A stretch of 64,000 nt of DNA from Burkholderiaceae bacterium (GCA_024235855.1 JACKLN010000011.1:1-64000), one strand, 5' to 3'. Positions 43,587 to 52,786 are shown, numbered from the stretch's first letter. Program-made: numbers and translations. Notes: generated by a model not told the origin, from the sequence alone.

Positions 43587-45598
43587 CGCAGGACGCGCTT
43601 CACCGCCTGGACCACGGCGTCGGCGGTGATGCCGAAGTGGGCGTACAGCGCGGGTGCCGGCGCCGATTCGCCGAAGCTGGCGATGCCGACCACCGCACCG
43701 CGGCGGCCGACGTACTTGCGCCAGAGATCCGGGTGCGCCGCCTCCACCGCCACGGCCGGCAGGTCCGGTGGCAGCACGGCGTCCTGGTAGGCCGTGTCCT
43801 GGCGATCGAAGACACTGGTGCTGGGCATCGAGACCACCCGCACCCGGATGCCTTCGGCGGCCAGCGTCTGCTGCGCCTGCCTCGCCAGTTGGGTCTCGGA
43901 GCCGGTGCCGATGATCACGGCCTGCGGCGGTCCGCCGGCGGGGGCATCGGCCAGCACGTAACCACCGCGCTGCACGTCGGCCGCACGTGCGGCGTCGTTG
44001 CCCAGGCTCGGCAGGTTCTGGCGCGACAGGCACAGTGCGCTGGGGCCGTCGCGGCGTTCGAGCGCCTGCGTCCAGGCCACGGCGGTCTCCAGCGCGTCGG
44101 CCGGGCGCCAGACGTCGAGCTGCGGAATCAGCCGCAGCGACGGGATGTGCTCCACGCTCTGGTGCGTGGGGCCGTCCTCGCCCAGGCCGATGCTGTCGTG
44201 CGTTAAGACGTGGATCACGCGCTGCTTCATCAGCGCGGCCATGCGCACGGCGTTGCGGCTGTAGTCGCTGAAGGTCAGGAAGGTGCCGCCGTAAGGGATC
44301 AGCCCGCCGTGCAGCGCCATGCCGTTCATGATCGCGGCCATGCCGAACTCGCGCACGCCGTAGCTCAGGTGGTTGCCCGGGCGGTCGCGACCCGCCAACG
44401 TGCAGCCCTTGAAGTTGGTAAGGTTGGAACCGGTAAGGTCGGCGCTGCCACCGAAGGCTTCGGGCAGGCCCGGTGCCAGCGCGTCCAGCGCCTGCTGGCT
44501 GGCCTTGCGGGTGGCCACGTTGTCGGTCTTCGCGGCGCCCTCAAAGGCGGCCATCACCCGTTGACACCAGTCGGTGGGCAGGTTGCCGGCCATGCGGCGC
44601 TCGAACTCGGCGGCCTCCGCAGGGTGGGCGCCTCGGTAGGCCTCGAAGCGCTGCTGCCAGGTGCGCTCACGGGCTGCGCCCGCTTCGCGGGCGTTCCAGG
44701 CCGCCGCCACGTCGTCCGGTAACTCGAAGGGCACAGCGGTCCAGCCCAGCGCCTCGCGCGTGGCCGCCACTTCGGCGGCGCCCAGTGCCGCGCCGTGCAC
44801 GTCGTGCGTGCCCGCCTTGTTCGGCGAGCCCTGGCCGATGACGGTCTTGCAGCAGATCAGCGTGGGCTTGCCGTCGGCCTGCACCGCCTGGGTCTTGGCG
44901 GCGGTGATCGCGGCATCGACCGCCTCGACATCGTGCCCGTCCACGGCGCGGATGACGTGCCAGCCCAGGGCCTCGAAGCGTGCCGGCGTGTCGTCGGCGA
45001 ACCAGCCCTCCACGTGGCCGTCGATGCTGATGCCGTTGTCGTCGTAGAGCGCGATCAGCTTGGAGAGGCGCAGTGTGCCGGCCAGCGACGCGGCCTCCTG
45101 CACCACGCCTTCCATCAGGCAGCCGTCGCCCAGGAAGACCCAGGTGAAGTGGTCGACGATGGCGTGGCCGGGGCGGTTGAAGTCGGCGGCCAGCCGGCGT
45201 TCGGCCAGCGCCATGCCCACGGCGTTGGCGAAGCCTTGGCCCAGCGGGCCGGTGGTGGTCTCGACGCCGGGGGTGATGCCGACCTCGGGGTGTCCTGGGG
45301 TCTGGCTGTGCAGCTGGCGGAAGGCCTGCAGTTCCGACATCGGCAGGTCGTAGCCGGTCAGGTGCAGCAGCGCGTAGATCAGCATCGAGCCGTGGCCGTT
45401 GCTCAGGACGAATCGGTCGCGGTCGGCCCAGTGCGGATTGGCCGGGTTGTGCTTCAGGTGCCGGTGCCACAGCGCCACCGCGATCTCGGCCATGCCCATG
45501 GGCGCGCCCGGGTGGCCGGACTTCGCCTTCTCCACGGCATCGACGGCCAGCATCCGGATGGCGTTGGCCATCCTCGACTCGATGGTTCTGGTGAGCAT
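43583..45598 (-). CDS. cbbT: transketolase
   Basis: The 671-residue thiamine diphosphate enzyme moves two-carbon units in the Calvin and pentose phosphate cycles. Hallmarks are 'KSGHPGAPMGMAEIAVALW' near the N-terminus, 'LGDGCLMEGV' with the cofactor motif, 'THDSIGLGEDGPTHQSVEH' and a transketolase C-terminal domain. The start at 45598 overlaps the prk stop as TGATG; a Met nine codons later is an alternative. Confidence 0.95.
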   Translation of the reverse strand: MLTRTIESRMANAIRMLAVDAVEKAKSGHPGAPMGMAEIAVALWHRHLKHNPANPHWADRDRFVLSNGHGSMLIYALLHLTGYDLPMSELQAFRQLHSQTPGHPEVGITPGVETTTGPLGQGFANAVGMALAERRLAADFNRPGHAIVDHFTWVFLGDGCLMEGVVQEAASLAGTLRLSKLIALYDDNGISIDGHVEGWFADDTPARFEALGWHVIRAVDGHDVEAVDAAITAAKTQAVQADGKPTLICCKTVIGQGSPNKAGTHDVHGAALGAAEVAATREALGWTAVPFELPDDVAAAWNAREAGAARERTWQQRFEAYRGAHPAEAAEFERRMAGNLPTDWCQRVMAAFEGAAKTDNVATRKASQQALDALAPGLPEAFGGSADLTGSNLTNFKGCTLAGRDRPGNHLSYGVREFGMAAIMNGMALHGGLIPYGGTFLTFSDYSRNAVRMAALMKQRVIHVLTHDSIGLGEDGPTHQSVEHIPSLRLIPQLDVWRPADALETAVAWTQALERRDGPSALCLSRQNLPSLGNDAARAADVQRGGYVLADAPAGGPPQAVIIGTGSETQLARQAQQTLAAEGIRVRVVSMPSTSVFDRQDTAYQDAVLPPDLPAVAVEAAHPDLWRKYVGRRGAVVGIASFGESAPAPALYAHFGITADAVVQAVKRVLR

Positions 45599-46482
45599 CA
45601 GAGGGCTCCCAGCGCGCGCTTGCGCCGTTCCATCATGCGCCAGATGTAGGGCGTGAAGATCAGCTGCATCGCCAGTTCCATCTTCCCGCCAGGCACCACC
45701 AGCGTGTTGGCGCGGCTCATCCACGAGTTGTTGATCATGTTGAGCAGGTACGGGAAATCGATGCCCTTGGGGTTGGCGAAGCGGATCACGCAGATGCTCT
45801 CGTCGGCGCTGGGGATGTCGCGCGCGATGAAGGGGTTGCTGGTGTCCACCACCGGGACACGCTGGAAATTCACGTGCGTGTGCTGGAACTGCGGGCAGAT
45901 GTAGTGCACGTAGTCGGGCATGCGGCGCAGGATGGTGTCGGTCACCGCCTCGGCGCTGTAGCCGCGCACGTGCTTGTCACGGTAGAGCTTCTGGATCCAC
46001 TCCAGGTTGATCACCGGCACCACGCCGATCAGCAGGTCGGGGTAGCGGGCGATGTCCACCTGTTCGGTGACGACGGCACCGTGCAGGCCCTCGTAGAACA
46101 GCATGTCGGTGCCCTCGGGCAGGTCTTCCCAGGGCGTGAAGGTGCCCGGGTCCTGCTTGTAGGGCGCCGCCTCGCCCGCGTCGTGCAGGTACTTGCGGCG
46201 CTTGCCGGTGCCGGTCTCGCTGTAGCTGCGGAACAGGTTCTCCAGTTCCGGGAACAGGTTGTTGTCCGGGCCGAAGTGGCTGAAGTGCTTGTCGCCGGAC
46301 TTCTCGGCCTCGGCCTGGCGGGCGCGCATCTCCTTGCGGTCGTAGCGGTGGAAGCTGTCGCCCTCGATGACGGCGGCGCTGACGTTCTCGCGCCGGAAGA
46401 TGTTCTCGAAGGTGCGCGTGACGCTGCTGGTGCCGGCGCCGCTGGAGCCGGTGATGGCGACGATGGGGTGGCGTTCTGACAT
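45598..46482 (-). CDS. cbbP: phosphoribulokinase
   Basis: The 294-residue proteobacterial-type kinase makes ribulose 1,5-bisphosphate. The P-loop is 'GSSGAGTSS' (about 12-20), followed by 'EGDSFHRYDR' with the catalytic Asp and the substrate-binding region 'HFSHFGPDNNLFPELE'. It is a key enzyme unique to the Calvin cycle. It is followed by the transketolase gene with a 1-bp overlap. Confidence 0.96.
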   Translation of the reverse strand: MSERHPIVAITGSSGAGTSSVTRTFENIFRRENVSAAVIEGDSFHRYDRKEMRARQAEAEKSGDKHFSHFGPDNNLFPELENLFRSYSETGTGKRRKYLHDAGEAAPYKQDPGTFTPWEDLPEGTDMLFYEGLHGAVVTEQVDIARYPDLLIGVVPVINLEWIQKLYRDKHVRGYSAEAVTDTILRRMPDYVHYICPQFQHTHVNFQRVPVVDTSNPFIARDIPSADESICVIRFANPKGIDFPYLLNMINNSWMSRANTLVVPGGKMELAMQLIFTPYIWRMMERRKRALGAL

Positions 46483-46491
46483 GGTGGTTCC

Positions 46492-47568
46492 TCAATCCCT
46501 GAAGAGGCTGCGCTCGGCGAACAGGGGCGCTGGCGCCTCCTTGGTCTGCGGCTCGTGGTGGTAGCGCTCGATGCGCTCGACCTCGTGCTTGGAGCCGAAC
46601 ACCAGGCCGATGCGCTGGTGCAGCGACGAGGGCTTGACGCCCAGCATCGGCTGACGCCCGGTGCTGCAACGCCCGCCAGCCTGCTCCATCACCATGCCGA
46701 TGGGGTTGGCCTCGTAGAGCAGGCGCAGGCGGCCGGGCTTGGCCGGGTCCTTGGTGTCGCGCGGGTAGAGGAAGACGCCGCCGCGCATCAGGATGCGGTG
46801 GGCCTCGGCCACCATGCTGGCGATCCAGCGCATGTTGAAATCCTTGCCGCGCGGTCCGCTGCGCCCGGCCAGGCATTCGTCCACGTAGCGCTTGACCGGC
46901 GGTTCCCAGAAGCGGCTGTTGCTGGTGTTGATGGCGAATTCCTGCGTGTCCTCGGGCACGCGGATGCCGGGATGCGTCAGCTTGAACTCGCCGATGCCGG
47001 CGTCGAGCGTGAAGCCGACGACGCCGTTGCCCACGGTCAGCACCAGCATCGTCGTCGGGCCGTAGAGCGCGTAGCCTGCGGCCACCTGGGTGGCGCCGGG
47101 CTGCAGGAAATCGGCCTCCGTCACATCGCGGCCGCTGGCGATCACGTCGTCCGGCGCGCGCAGGATGGAGAAGATGCTGCCCACCGAGACGTTGACGTCG
47201 AGGTTGCTGCTGCCGTCCAGCGGGTCGAACACCAGCAGGTACTTGCCGCGCGCATAGGTCTCCGGGATCTGGTACGGGTCGTCCATCTCCTCGGACGCCA
47301 TGCCCGCCAGGTGGCCGCTCCACTCGGTCTGGCGGATCAGCATCTCGTTGCTGATGATGTCCAGCGGCTTCTGCGCCTCGCCCTGCACGTTGACGGTGCC
47401 CCCCTTGGGCACCTCGGCCAGTGCCCCCAGCGCCACCTGGCGCGCGATGGCCTTGCAGGCGATGGACACGTCGAGGATCAGCGCGTTGAGTTCCCCGCTG
47501 GCCTGCGGGAAGCGGCGGCGCTGCTCGATGAGGTACTGCGTCAGCGTCTGTTTCTTCGAAAGCGGCAT
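46492..47568 (-). CDS. cbbF: class 1 fructose-1,6-bisphosphatase
   Basis: The 358-residue metal-dependent phosphatase releases phosphate from fructose (and in this setting possibly sedoheptulose) bisphosphate. The metal site 'VFDPLDGSSNLDVNVSVGSIFSI' spans about 110-135, and 'GGVFLYPRDTKDPAKPGRLRLLYE' holds the substrate-binding residues. It lies 9 bp before phosphoribulokinase. Confidence 0.96.
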   Translation of the reverse strand: MPLSKKQTLTQYLIEQRRRFPQASGELNALILDVSIACKAIARQVALGALAEVPKGGTVNVQGEAQKPLDIISNEMLIRQTEWSGHLAGMASEEMDDPYQIPETYARGKYLLVFDPLDGSSNLDVNVSVGSIFSILRAPDDVIASGRDVTEADFLQPGATQVAAGYALYGPTTMLVLTVGNGVVGFTLDAGIGEFKLTHPGIRVPEDTQEFAINTSNSRFWEPPVKRYVDECLAGRSGPRGKDFNMRWIASMVAEAHRILMRGGVFLYPRDTKDPAKPGRLRLLYEANPIGMVMEQAGGRCSTGRQPMLGVKPSSLHQRIGLVFGSKHEVERIERYHHEPQTKEAPAPLFAERSLFRD

Positions 47569-47593
47569 CGCTCGCTCCTGGAGGTGGTCTCGA

Positions 47594-48544
47594 TCAGTTC
47601 GGGTTCTGGAACACGCGGCTGGCCTGCAGGTCGGCCGCGGTGATGGTGCTCAGGTCGTCGGCGCCCAGCACGCGGTCGCGGTCGGCGAACAGCCGGCTGG
47701 CCTGGCGCAGGCGGGCGCGGTCGAGCGCGTTGCGCACGCTGCGCGCGTTGGCGAAATGCGGTTGCGCGATGCGGCGCTCCAGGTAGGCGCGCATCACGGC
47801 CTCGGTGCCTGCGTCGAAACGGTAGTGCTGCTGTTCCAGCATCTTCAGCGAGATCCGCAGCAATTCGTCGACGCTGTAGTCGGGAAAGTCGATGTGGTGC
47901 GCGATGCGACTGCTCATGCCGGGGTTGGACTGGAAGAAGGTGTCCATGCGGTCCTTGTAGCCGGCCAGGATGACCACCAGGTCGTCGCGCTGGTTCTCCA
48001 TCACCTGCAGCAGGATCTCGATGGCCTCGCCACCGTAGTCACGCTCGTTCTCCGGCTTGTAGAGGTAGTAGGCCTCGTCGATGAAGAGCACGCCGCCCAT
48101 CGCCTTCTTCAGCACTTCCTTGGTCTTCGGCGCCGTGTGGCCGATGTACTGGCCCACGAGGTCGTCGCGCGTCACCGCCACCAGGTGGCCTTTGCGCACG
48201 TAGCCCAGGCGATGCAGGATCTCCGCCATGCGCAGCGCCACCGTGGTCTTGCCGGTGCCCGGGTTGCCGGTGAAGCACATGTGCAGGCTCGGCGTCTGGG
48301 CCTGCAGGCCCTGGTTCAGGCGCAACTTGTCGATGACCAGCAGCGCGGCGATGTCGCGGATGCGCTGCTTCACCGGCGCCAGGCCCACCAGGTCGCGGTC
48401 GAGCTCGTCGAGCACCGCCTCGACCTGGCTTTCCTGGAGCACCTCGCCGACGGTGCGGGCGGCGCTGGCGGCCGGCGCCGCAGGGTCGGCCGGTGCGGCC
48501 GCAGCCGGTGTCTGGCCCGGGATGGCGTACAGCGGGGCATTCAT
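47594..48544 (-). CDS. cbbX: red-type RuBisCO activase CbbX
   Basis: The 316-residue AAA+ ATPase removes inhibitory sugar phosphates from red-type RuBisCO by pulling on the C-terminus of the large subunit. Walker A is 'GNPGTGKTT', Walker B is 'GVLFIDEAYYLY'; the pore loop lies in 'LVGQYIGHTAPKT' and 'SRIAHHIDFPDY' carries the arginine finger. The start at 48544 overlaps the rpe stop as ATGA. The first 30 residues are alanine/proline-rich. Confidence 0.96.
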   Translation of the reverse strand: MNAPLYAIPGQTPAAAAPADPAAPAASAARTVGEVLQESQVEAVLDELDRDLVGLAPVKQRIRDIAALLVIDKLRLNQGLQAQTPSLHMCFTGNPGTGKTTVALRMAEILHRLGYVRKGHLVAVTRDDLVGQYIGHTAPKTKEVLKKAMGGVLFIDEAYYLYKPENERDYGGEAIEILLQVMENQRDDLVVILAGYKDRMDTFFQSNPGMSSRIAHHIDFPDYSVDELLRISLKMLEQQHYRFDAGTEAVMRAYLERRIAQPHFANARSVRNALDRARLRQASRLFADRDRVLGADDLSTITAADLQASRVFQNPN

Positions 48545-49197
48545 GCCAGGGCCCTCCGCATCGCGGCGATGACGTCCTTGTAGCTCGGCTGGCCGAAGAT
48601 GGCGCTGCCGGCGACGAAGGTGTCCGCCCCGGCGTCGGCCACGCGGCGGATGTTGTCGACCTTGATGCCGCCGTCCACCTCCAGGCGGATGTCGCGCCCG
48701 CTGGCGTCGATCAGCTTGCGCGCCTGCTCGCACTTGCGCAGCGTGTGTTCGATGAAGCTCTGGCCGCCGAAGCCCGGGTTCACGCTCATCAGCAGCACGA
48801 CGTCGATCTTGTCGAGCGTCCACTCCAGGATGCTCAGCGGCGTGGCCGGGTTGAACACCAGGCCGCACTGCTTGCCTTCGCTCTTGATCAGCTGCAACGT
48901 GCGGTCCACGTGCGCCGAGGCCTCGGGGTGGAAGGTGACGATGTCCGCACCTGCCTGGCAGAAGGCCTGGGCCAGCGCGTCCACCGGCTGCACCATCAGG
49001 TGCACGTCGATGGGTGCCGTGGTGTGCTGGCGCAGGGCCTGGCAGACCATCGGTCCGAAGGTGAGGTTGGGCACGTAATGGTTGTCCATCACGTCGAAGT
49101 GGATCCAGTCGGCGCCGGCCTCGACCACCGCGCGCACCTCGTCGCCGAGGCGGGCGAAGTCGGCGGACAACAGCGACGGTGCGATGCGGTAGGTCAT
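48541..49197 (-). CDS. cbbE: ribulose-phosphate 3-epimerase
   Basis: The 218-residue TIM-barrel enzyme interconverts xylulose and ribulose 5-phosphate. 'APSLLSADFARLGDEV', 'WIHFDVMDNHYVPNLTFGP' with metal-binding His and Asp, and the phosphate motif 'FVAGSAIF' are clear. Placed between cbbS and cbbX rather than elsewhere, it is committed to the cbb operon. Confidence 0.95.
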   Translation of the reverse strand: MTYRIAPSLLSADFARLGDEVRAVVEAGADWIHFDVMDNHYVPNLTFGPMVCQALRQHTTAPIDVHLMVQPVDALAQAFCQAGADIVTFHPEASAHVDRTLQLIKSEGKQCGLVFNPATPLSILEWTLDKIDVVLLMSVNPGFGGQSFIEHTLRKCEQARKLIDASGRDIRLEVDGGIKVDNIRRVADAGADTFVAGSAIFGQPSYKDVIAAMRRALA

Positions 49198-49218
49198 GGT
49201 CGGGCTTTCGTGGCGGGG

Positions 49219-49653
49219 TCAGTAGCGTTGCGTCTCGGGCTTGTCGGTGGCGTAGCTGTGGATGGTGTAGCGGATGCTGCGGCCGTCCACCTCCTGGCGC
49301 ACCAGGCCGAAGCCGGGCTCGTTGGTGGGGCGGTTGACGATGAAGCTCATCGCGATCGACTCGATGCCGCGGGTGTTGTCGAAGGCCATCAGCCGGATGT
49401 AGTGGCTGGGGAAGGTCTTGCGGCAGTTCTGCAGTTCCATCATCACGCCGGCGGCGTCCTGCAGGTCGAACATCGGCATGCCGAACATCTCCCAGTAGGT
49501 GTTGCGCGGGTGCGGGTCGTCGGTGTACTCGACGCTCCAGGCGTAGCCCTTGCCGAGGCCGTACTCGATCTGCGCGGTGATCTCGGCGTCGGTCAGGTCG
49601 GGCAGGAAGCTGAACTGGCCCTGGGTGACGCGGCCGGTGGGGTTGGTCATCAT
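49219..49653 (-). CDS. cbbS: RuBisCO small subunit, form IC
   Basis: The 144-residue small subunit completes the L8S8 enzyme. The start 'GQFSFLPDLTDAEITAQIEY' and the extended C-terminal hairpin ('GRSIRYTIHSYATDKPETQRY') mark the red-type form. Two adjacent ATG codons (49653, 49650) follow a GGAG box about nine bases upstream of the first. It is 23 bp after cbbL. Confidence 0.96.
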   Translation of the reverse strand: MMTNPTGRVTQGQFSFLPDLTDAEITAQIEYGLGKGYAWSVEYTDDPHPRNTYWEMFGMPMFDLQDAAGVMMELQNCRKTFPSHYIRLMAFDNTRGIESIAMSFIVNRPTNEPGFGLVRQEVDGRSIRYTIHSYATDKPETQRY

Positions 49654-49676
49654 GGTTCGGGTCTCCTTGAATGCGG

Positions 49677-51161
49677 TCAGGCCACGCCCGGGGTCACGGC
49701 GTAGTCGCTCGTGTCGGTGGACGTGTAGTTGAAGCTGATCTCGCCCCAGGTATCCAGAGCCTGCTTCAGCGGCGTGCAGAACTGGGCCGCCTTGCGCAGG
49801 ATGTCCGGGCCTTCGTTGGCGATGTCCTTGCCCTCGTTGCGCGCCTTGACCATGGCCTCCAGCGCCACGCGGTTGGCCACGGCGCCGGCCTGGATGCCGC
49901 CGGGGTGGCCGATGGTGCCGCCGCCGAACTGCAGGATCACGTCGTCGCCGAAGAGGTCGATGAGCTGGTGCATCTGGCCGGCGTGGATGCCACCGCTGGC
50001 CACCGGCATCACCTTCTTCAGGTCGCACCAGTCCTGGTCGAAGAACAGGCCGCGCGGCAGGTCCTGCTTGGTGAACGCGTCGCGGCAGACGTTGTAGTAG
50101 CCCTGCACGGTCAGCGGGTCACCCTCGAGCTTGCCCACCGCGGTGCCGGTGTGCATGTGATCCACGCCCGCCAGGCGCAGCCACTTGGCGATGACGCGGA
50201 AGCTCACGCCGTGGTTCTTCTGCCGCGTGTAGGTTCCGTGGCCGGCGCGGTGCAGGTGCAGGATCATGTCGTTCTTCCGGCACCATTCGCCAAGGCTCTG
50301 GATGCACGGCCAGCCGACGATGAGGTCGATCATGATCACGACGCTGCCCAGCTGCTTGGCCAGCTCGGCGCGCTCGTAGATGGCCTCCATCGTGCCGGCG
50401 GTCACGTTCAGGTAGCTGCCCTTGACCTCGCCGGTGGCCGCGCTGGCCTTGTTGACGCCGTCCATCACGTACAGGAAGCGGTCGCGCCAGTGCATGAAGG
50501 GCTGCGAGTTGATGTTCTCGTCGTCCTTCATGAAGTCCAGGCCGCCCTTCAGGCCCTCGTAGATCACGCGGCCATAGTTGCGCCCGCTCAGGCCCAGCTT
50601 CGGCTTGGTGGTGGCACCCAGCAGCGGGCGGCCGAACTTGTCCAGGCGCTCGCGCTCGACGATCAGGCCGGTCGGCGGGCCCTTGAAGGTCTTGACGTAG
50701 GCCACCGGCACGCGGATGTCCTCCAGCCGGGCGGCCTTCAGCGGCTTGAAGCTGAAGACGTTGCCGATCAGGCTGGCCGTGACGTTGGCGATCGAGCCTT
50801 CCTCGAAGAGGATGATGTCGTAGGCCACCCAGGCGAAGTACTCGCCCGGCCGGCCCGGCACCGGCTCGACCTTGTAGCACTTGGCGCGGTAGTTCTCGCA
50901 CGCGGTCAGGCGGTCGGTCCAGACCACCGTCCAGGTGGCGGTGCTGCTCTCGCCGGCCACGGCGGCGCCGGCCTCCACCGGGTCCACGCCGTCCTGCGGC
51001 GTGATGCGGAACAGGCAGATGGTGTCGGTGTCCTTGGGCACATAGTCGGGCACCCAGTAGCCCATCTGGCGGTACTTCAGGACACCCGCGCTGTAGCGCT
51101 TCTTGGTGTCGGTGATCTGGGTGGCGTCGGACTTCAGGCCGGCCTCGACGGGAGCGTTCAT
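49677..51161 (-). CDS. cbbL: RuBisCO large subunit, form IC (red type)
   Basis: The 494-residue catalytic subunit fixes CO2 onto ribulose 1,5-bisphosphate. 'GATTKPKLGLSGRNYGR' and 'GGLDFMKDDENINSQPF' hold the active-site lysines, K212 being the one carbamylated (K201 in spinach numbering). 'LHLHRAGHGTYTR' carries the catalytic His and 'HTGTAVGKLEGDP' is the mobile loop 6. The 'LSGRNYGR' text and N-terminal extension place it in form IC. AGGAGA at 51167-51172 precedes the start. Confidence 0.98.
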   Translation of the reverse strand: MNAPVEAGLKSDATQITDTKKRYSAGVLKYRQMGYWVPDYVPKDTDTICLFRITPQDGVDPVEAGAAVAGESSTATWTVVWTDRLTACENYRAKCYKVEPVPGRPGEYFAWVAYDIILFEEGSIANVTASLIGNVFSFKPLKAARLEDIRVPVAYVKTFKGPPTGLIVERERLDKFGRPLLGATTKPKLGLSGRNYGRVIYEGLKGGLDFMKDDENINSQPFMHWRDRFLYVMDGVNKASAATGEVKGSYLNVTAGTMEAIYERAELAKQLGSVVIMIDLIVGWPCIQSLGEWCRKNDMILHLHRAGHGTYTRQKNHGVSFRVIAKWLRLAGVDHMHTGTAVGKLEGDPLTVQGYYNVCRDAFTKQDLPRGLFFDQDWCDLKKVMPVASGGIHAGQMHQLIDLFGDDVILQFGGGTIGHPGGIQAGAVANRVALEAMVKARNEGKDIANEGPDILRKAAQFCTPLKQALDTWGEISFNYTSTDTSDYAVTPGVA

Positions 51162-51188
51162 GCAGGTCTCCTGGGGGTTGATGGGCCC

Positions 51189-51217
51189 AATGTAAGCAGC
51201 GACTGAAATAAGGTAAA
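51189..51217 (-). promoter_or_regulatory. promoter of the cbb operon
   Basis: On the minus strand TTTACC (51217-51212) and TACATT (51194-51189) are spaced by exactly 17 bp, giving a start near 51182. The weak -35 box suits an activator-dependent promoter. Confidence 0.6.
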
Positions 51218-51231
51218 TTCAGATGATCTGA
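51204..51231. promoter_or_regulatory. putative CbbR binding region
   Basis: TCAGATGATCTGA (51219-51231) is a perfect 13-bp palindrome lying immediately upstream of the -35 box of cbbL. An imperfect TGAA...TTCA repeat (51204-51221) overlaps the -35 box. Two adjacent sites of this kind match the recognition and activation sites expected for a LysR regulator such as CbbR. Confidence 0.55.
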
Positions 51232-51253
51232 CCTGCCAGTTAAGAAACCCTGA

Positions 51254-52213
51254 ATGAACGTCACGCTGCGCCAGATGCGGGTGTTCGCCGAGGTGGCGCG
51301 GCGGTTGAGCTTCGTGCGCGCGGCAGAGGCGCTGCACCTGACGCCGCCGGCGGTGACCATGCAGGTCAAGGAACTGGAGGCCGCGGTGGGCCTGCCGCTC
51401 TTCGAGCGCAGCGGACGGCAGGTGTCGCTGACCACCGCAGGTGAGTACCTGCTCCTGCACGCGCGCCGCATGCTCGCGGTGCTGAAGGACGCCGAGGACG
51501 CGATGGCGCGGCTGAAGCACGTGGAGGTGGGCCGGCTGGACGTGGGCCTGGTCAGCACCGCCAAGTACTTCCTGCCGCGGCTGCTGGTGCAGTTCCGCGA
51601 GCAGCACCCGGGTGTCGAGCTCAAGCTGCACGTGTCGGCCAACCGCGAACAGCTGGTGGCGCTGCTGCGCGGCAACGAGATCGACCTGGCCATCATGGGC
51701 CGGCCGCCCAAGGACCTGGCCACGCGCGCCGAGGCCTTTGCCGCCCACCCGCAGGTGTTCGTGGCGCCGCCGGACCATCCGCTGATGCGCGTGCACCCGG
51801 TGACGCCGCTGGCGCTGGAGCGCGAGCCGTTCATCGCCCGCGAACCCGGCTCCGGCACGCGCAAGCACATGGAGGACTTCTTCGCCCGCCACCGCATTGC
51901 GCCGCCGCTGGCGATGGAGATGCCCAGCAACGAGAGCATCAAGCAGGCGGTGATGGCGGGCATGGGTCTGAGCTTCTTGTCGCTGCACACCATCGGGCTG
52001 GAGGTGCGCAGCGGCCTGCTCGGCATCCTGGACGTTCAGGGCGCGCCCATCGTGCGCAGCTGGAACGTGGTGCACCTGTCGGGGCGCACGCTGTCGCCGG
52101 CGGCCGAGGCGCTGCGCTACTTCGTGCTGGAGCACGGCGAGGCCATGCTCGCGGCCCACGACGCCAGCCTGCTGCCGGGAACGCCGCCCGCCGGCCCGCC
52201 CGTGGCCCCCTGA
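51254..52213 (+). CDS. cbbR: LysR-type activator of the cbb operon
   Basis: The 319-residue regulator has an N-terminal winged helix ('RRLSFVRAAEALHLTPPAVTMQVKELE') and an effector domain that in CbbR senses metabolites such as RuBP, PEP or NADPH. The 'LFERSGRQVSLTTAGEYLLLHARR' segment is CbbR-typical. It is divergent from cbbL across 92 bp, the conserved position of cbbR. Confidence 0.95.
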   Translation: MNVTLRQMRVFAEVARRLSFVRAAEALHLTPPAVTMQVKELEAAVGLPLFERSGRQVSLTTAGEYLLLHARRMLAVLKDAEDAMARLKHVEVGRLDVGLVSTAKYFLPRLLVQFREQHPGVELKLHVSANREQLVALLRGNEIDLAIMGRPPKDLATRAEAFAAHPQVFVAPPDHPLMRVHPVTPLALEREPFIAREPGSGTRKHMEDFFARHRIAPPLAMEMPSNESIKQAVMAGMGLSFLSLHTIGLEVRSGLLGILDVQGAPIVRSWNVVHLSGRTLSPAAEALRYFVLEHGEAMLAAHDASLLPGTPPAGPPVAP

Positions 52214-52257
52214 GCCTGAGCCCGAGCCCGACGCCGGCATCCTTGTTGTGGCATCAT

Positions 52258-52269
52258 TTGCCTAAGCAA
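52258..52269. promoter_or_regulatory. putative MarR-family operator of the efflux operon
   Basis: TTGCCTAAGCAA is a near-perfect inverted repeat (10 of 12 positions symmetric), 20 bp before the marR-like start and in the likely promoter spacer. Repeats of the TTGC...GCAA type are common for EmrR/SlyA-like regulators, so this is the probable autoregulatory site. Confidence 0.55.
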
Positions 52270-52288
52270 CTATTGCCTGGACATCCTG

Positions 52289-52786
52289 ATGGCTGCATCG
52301 TCCCCGCCCCGGCGCTTCTACGACGGCGCGCGCTACCAGTACGACCACAGCGTCGGTCATCAGGTCTACCAGCTGCTGCAGCTGATGCGCCGCGAGGTCG
52401 AGCACCGCATGGCCGCGCACGACCTGACCGACGCGCAGTGGCGCCCGCTGTGGCTGCTGGCCATCGGCCAGGCGAACACCCCGGCCGAGCTGGCGCGGGA
52501 GCTGGACATGGACCCTGGCGCCCTGACCCGTCTGCTGGACCGCCTGGTGGCCAAGGGCCTGGTCGCCCGGGAGCGCTCGGAGAGCGACCGCCGGGTCGTG
52601 CAGCTGGCGCTCACCGATGCCGGCCGCACCGTGGCGGGCCAGGTGCCGCACGTGCTGGCGGGCGTGAACAACGACTTTCTCGCCGGCTTCACGCGCGCCG
52701 AGTGGCAGCAGCTGCTGGCCCTGATCGGGCGCCTGGCGGCCAACGGGCAGGCCCTGCAGGCCGCACGCACGGGGGCGGCGGCATGA
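52289..52786 (+). CDS. MarR-family transcriptional regulator of the efflux operon
   Basis: The 165-residue regulator has the MarR winged helix ('NTPAELARELDMDPGALTRLLDRL', wing 'RSESDRRVVQLALTDAG'). It is the first gene of a four-gene operon and overlaps the outer-membrane gene as ATGA. By analogy with EmrR it should repress the pump and release on binding a toxic aromatic ligand. Confidence 0.92.
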   Translation: MAASSPPRRFYDGARYQYDHSVGHQVYQLLQLMRREVEHRMAAHDLTDAQWRPLWLLAIGQANTPAELARELDMDPGALTRLLDRLVAKGLVARERSESDRRVVQLALTDAGRTVAGQVPHVLAGVNNDFLAGFTRAEWQQLLALIGRLAANGQALQAARTGAAA

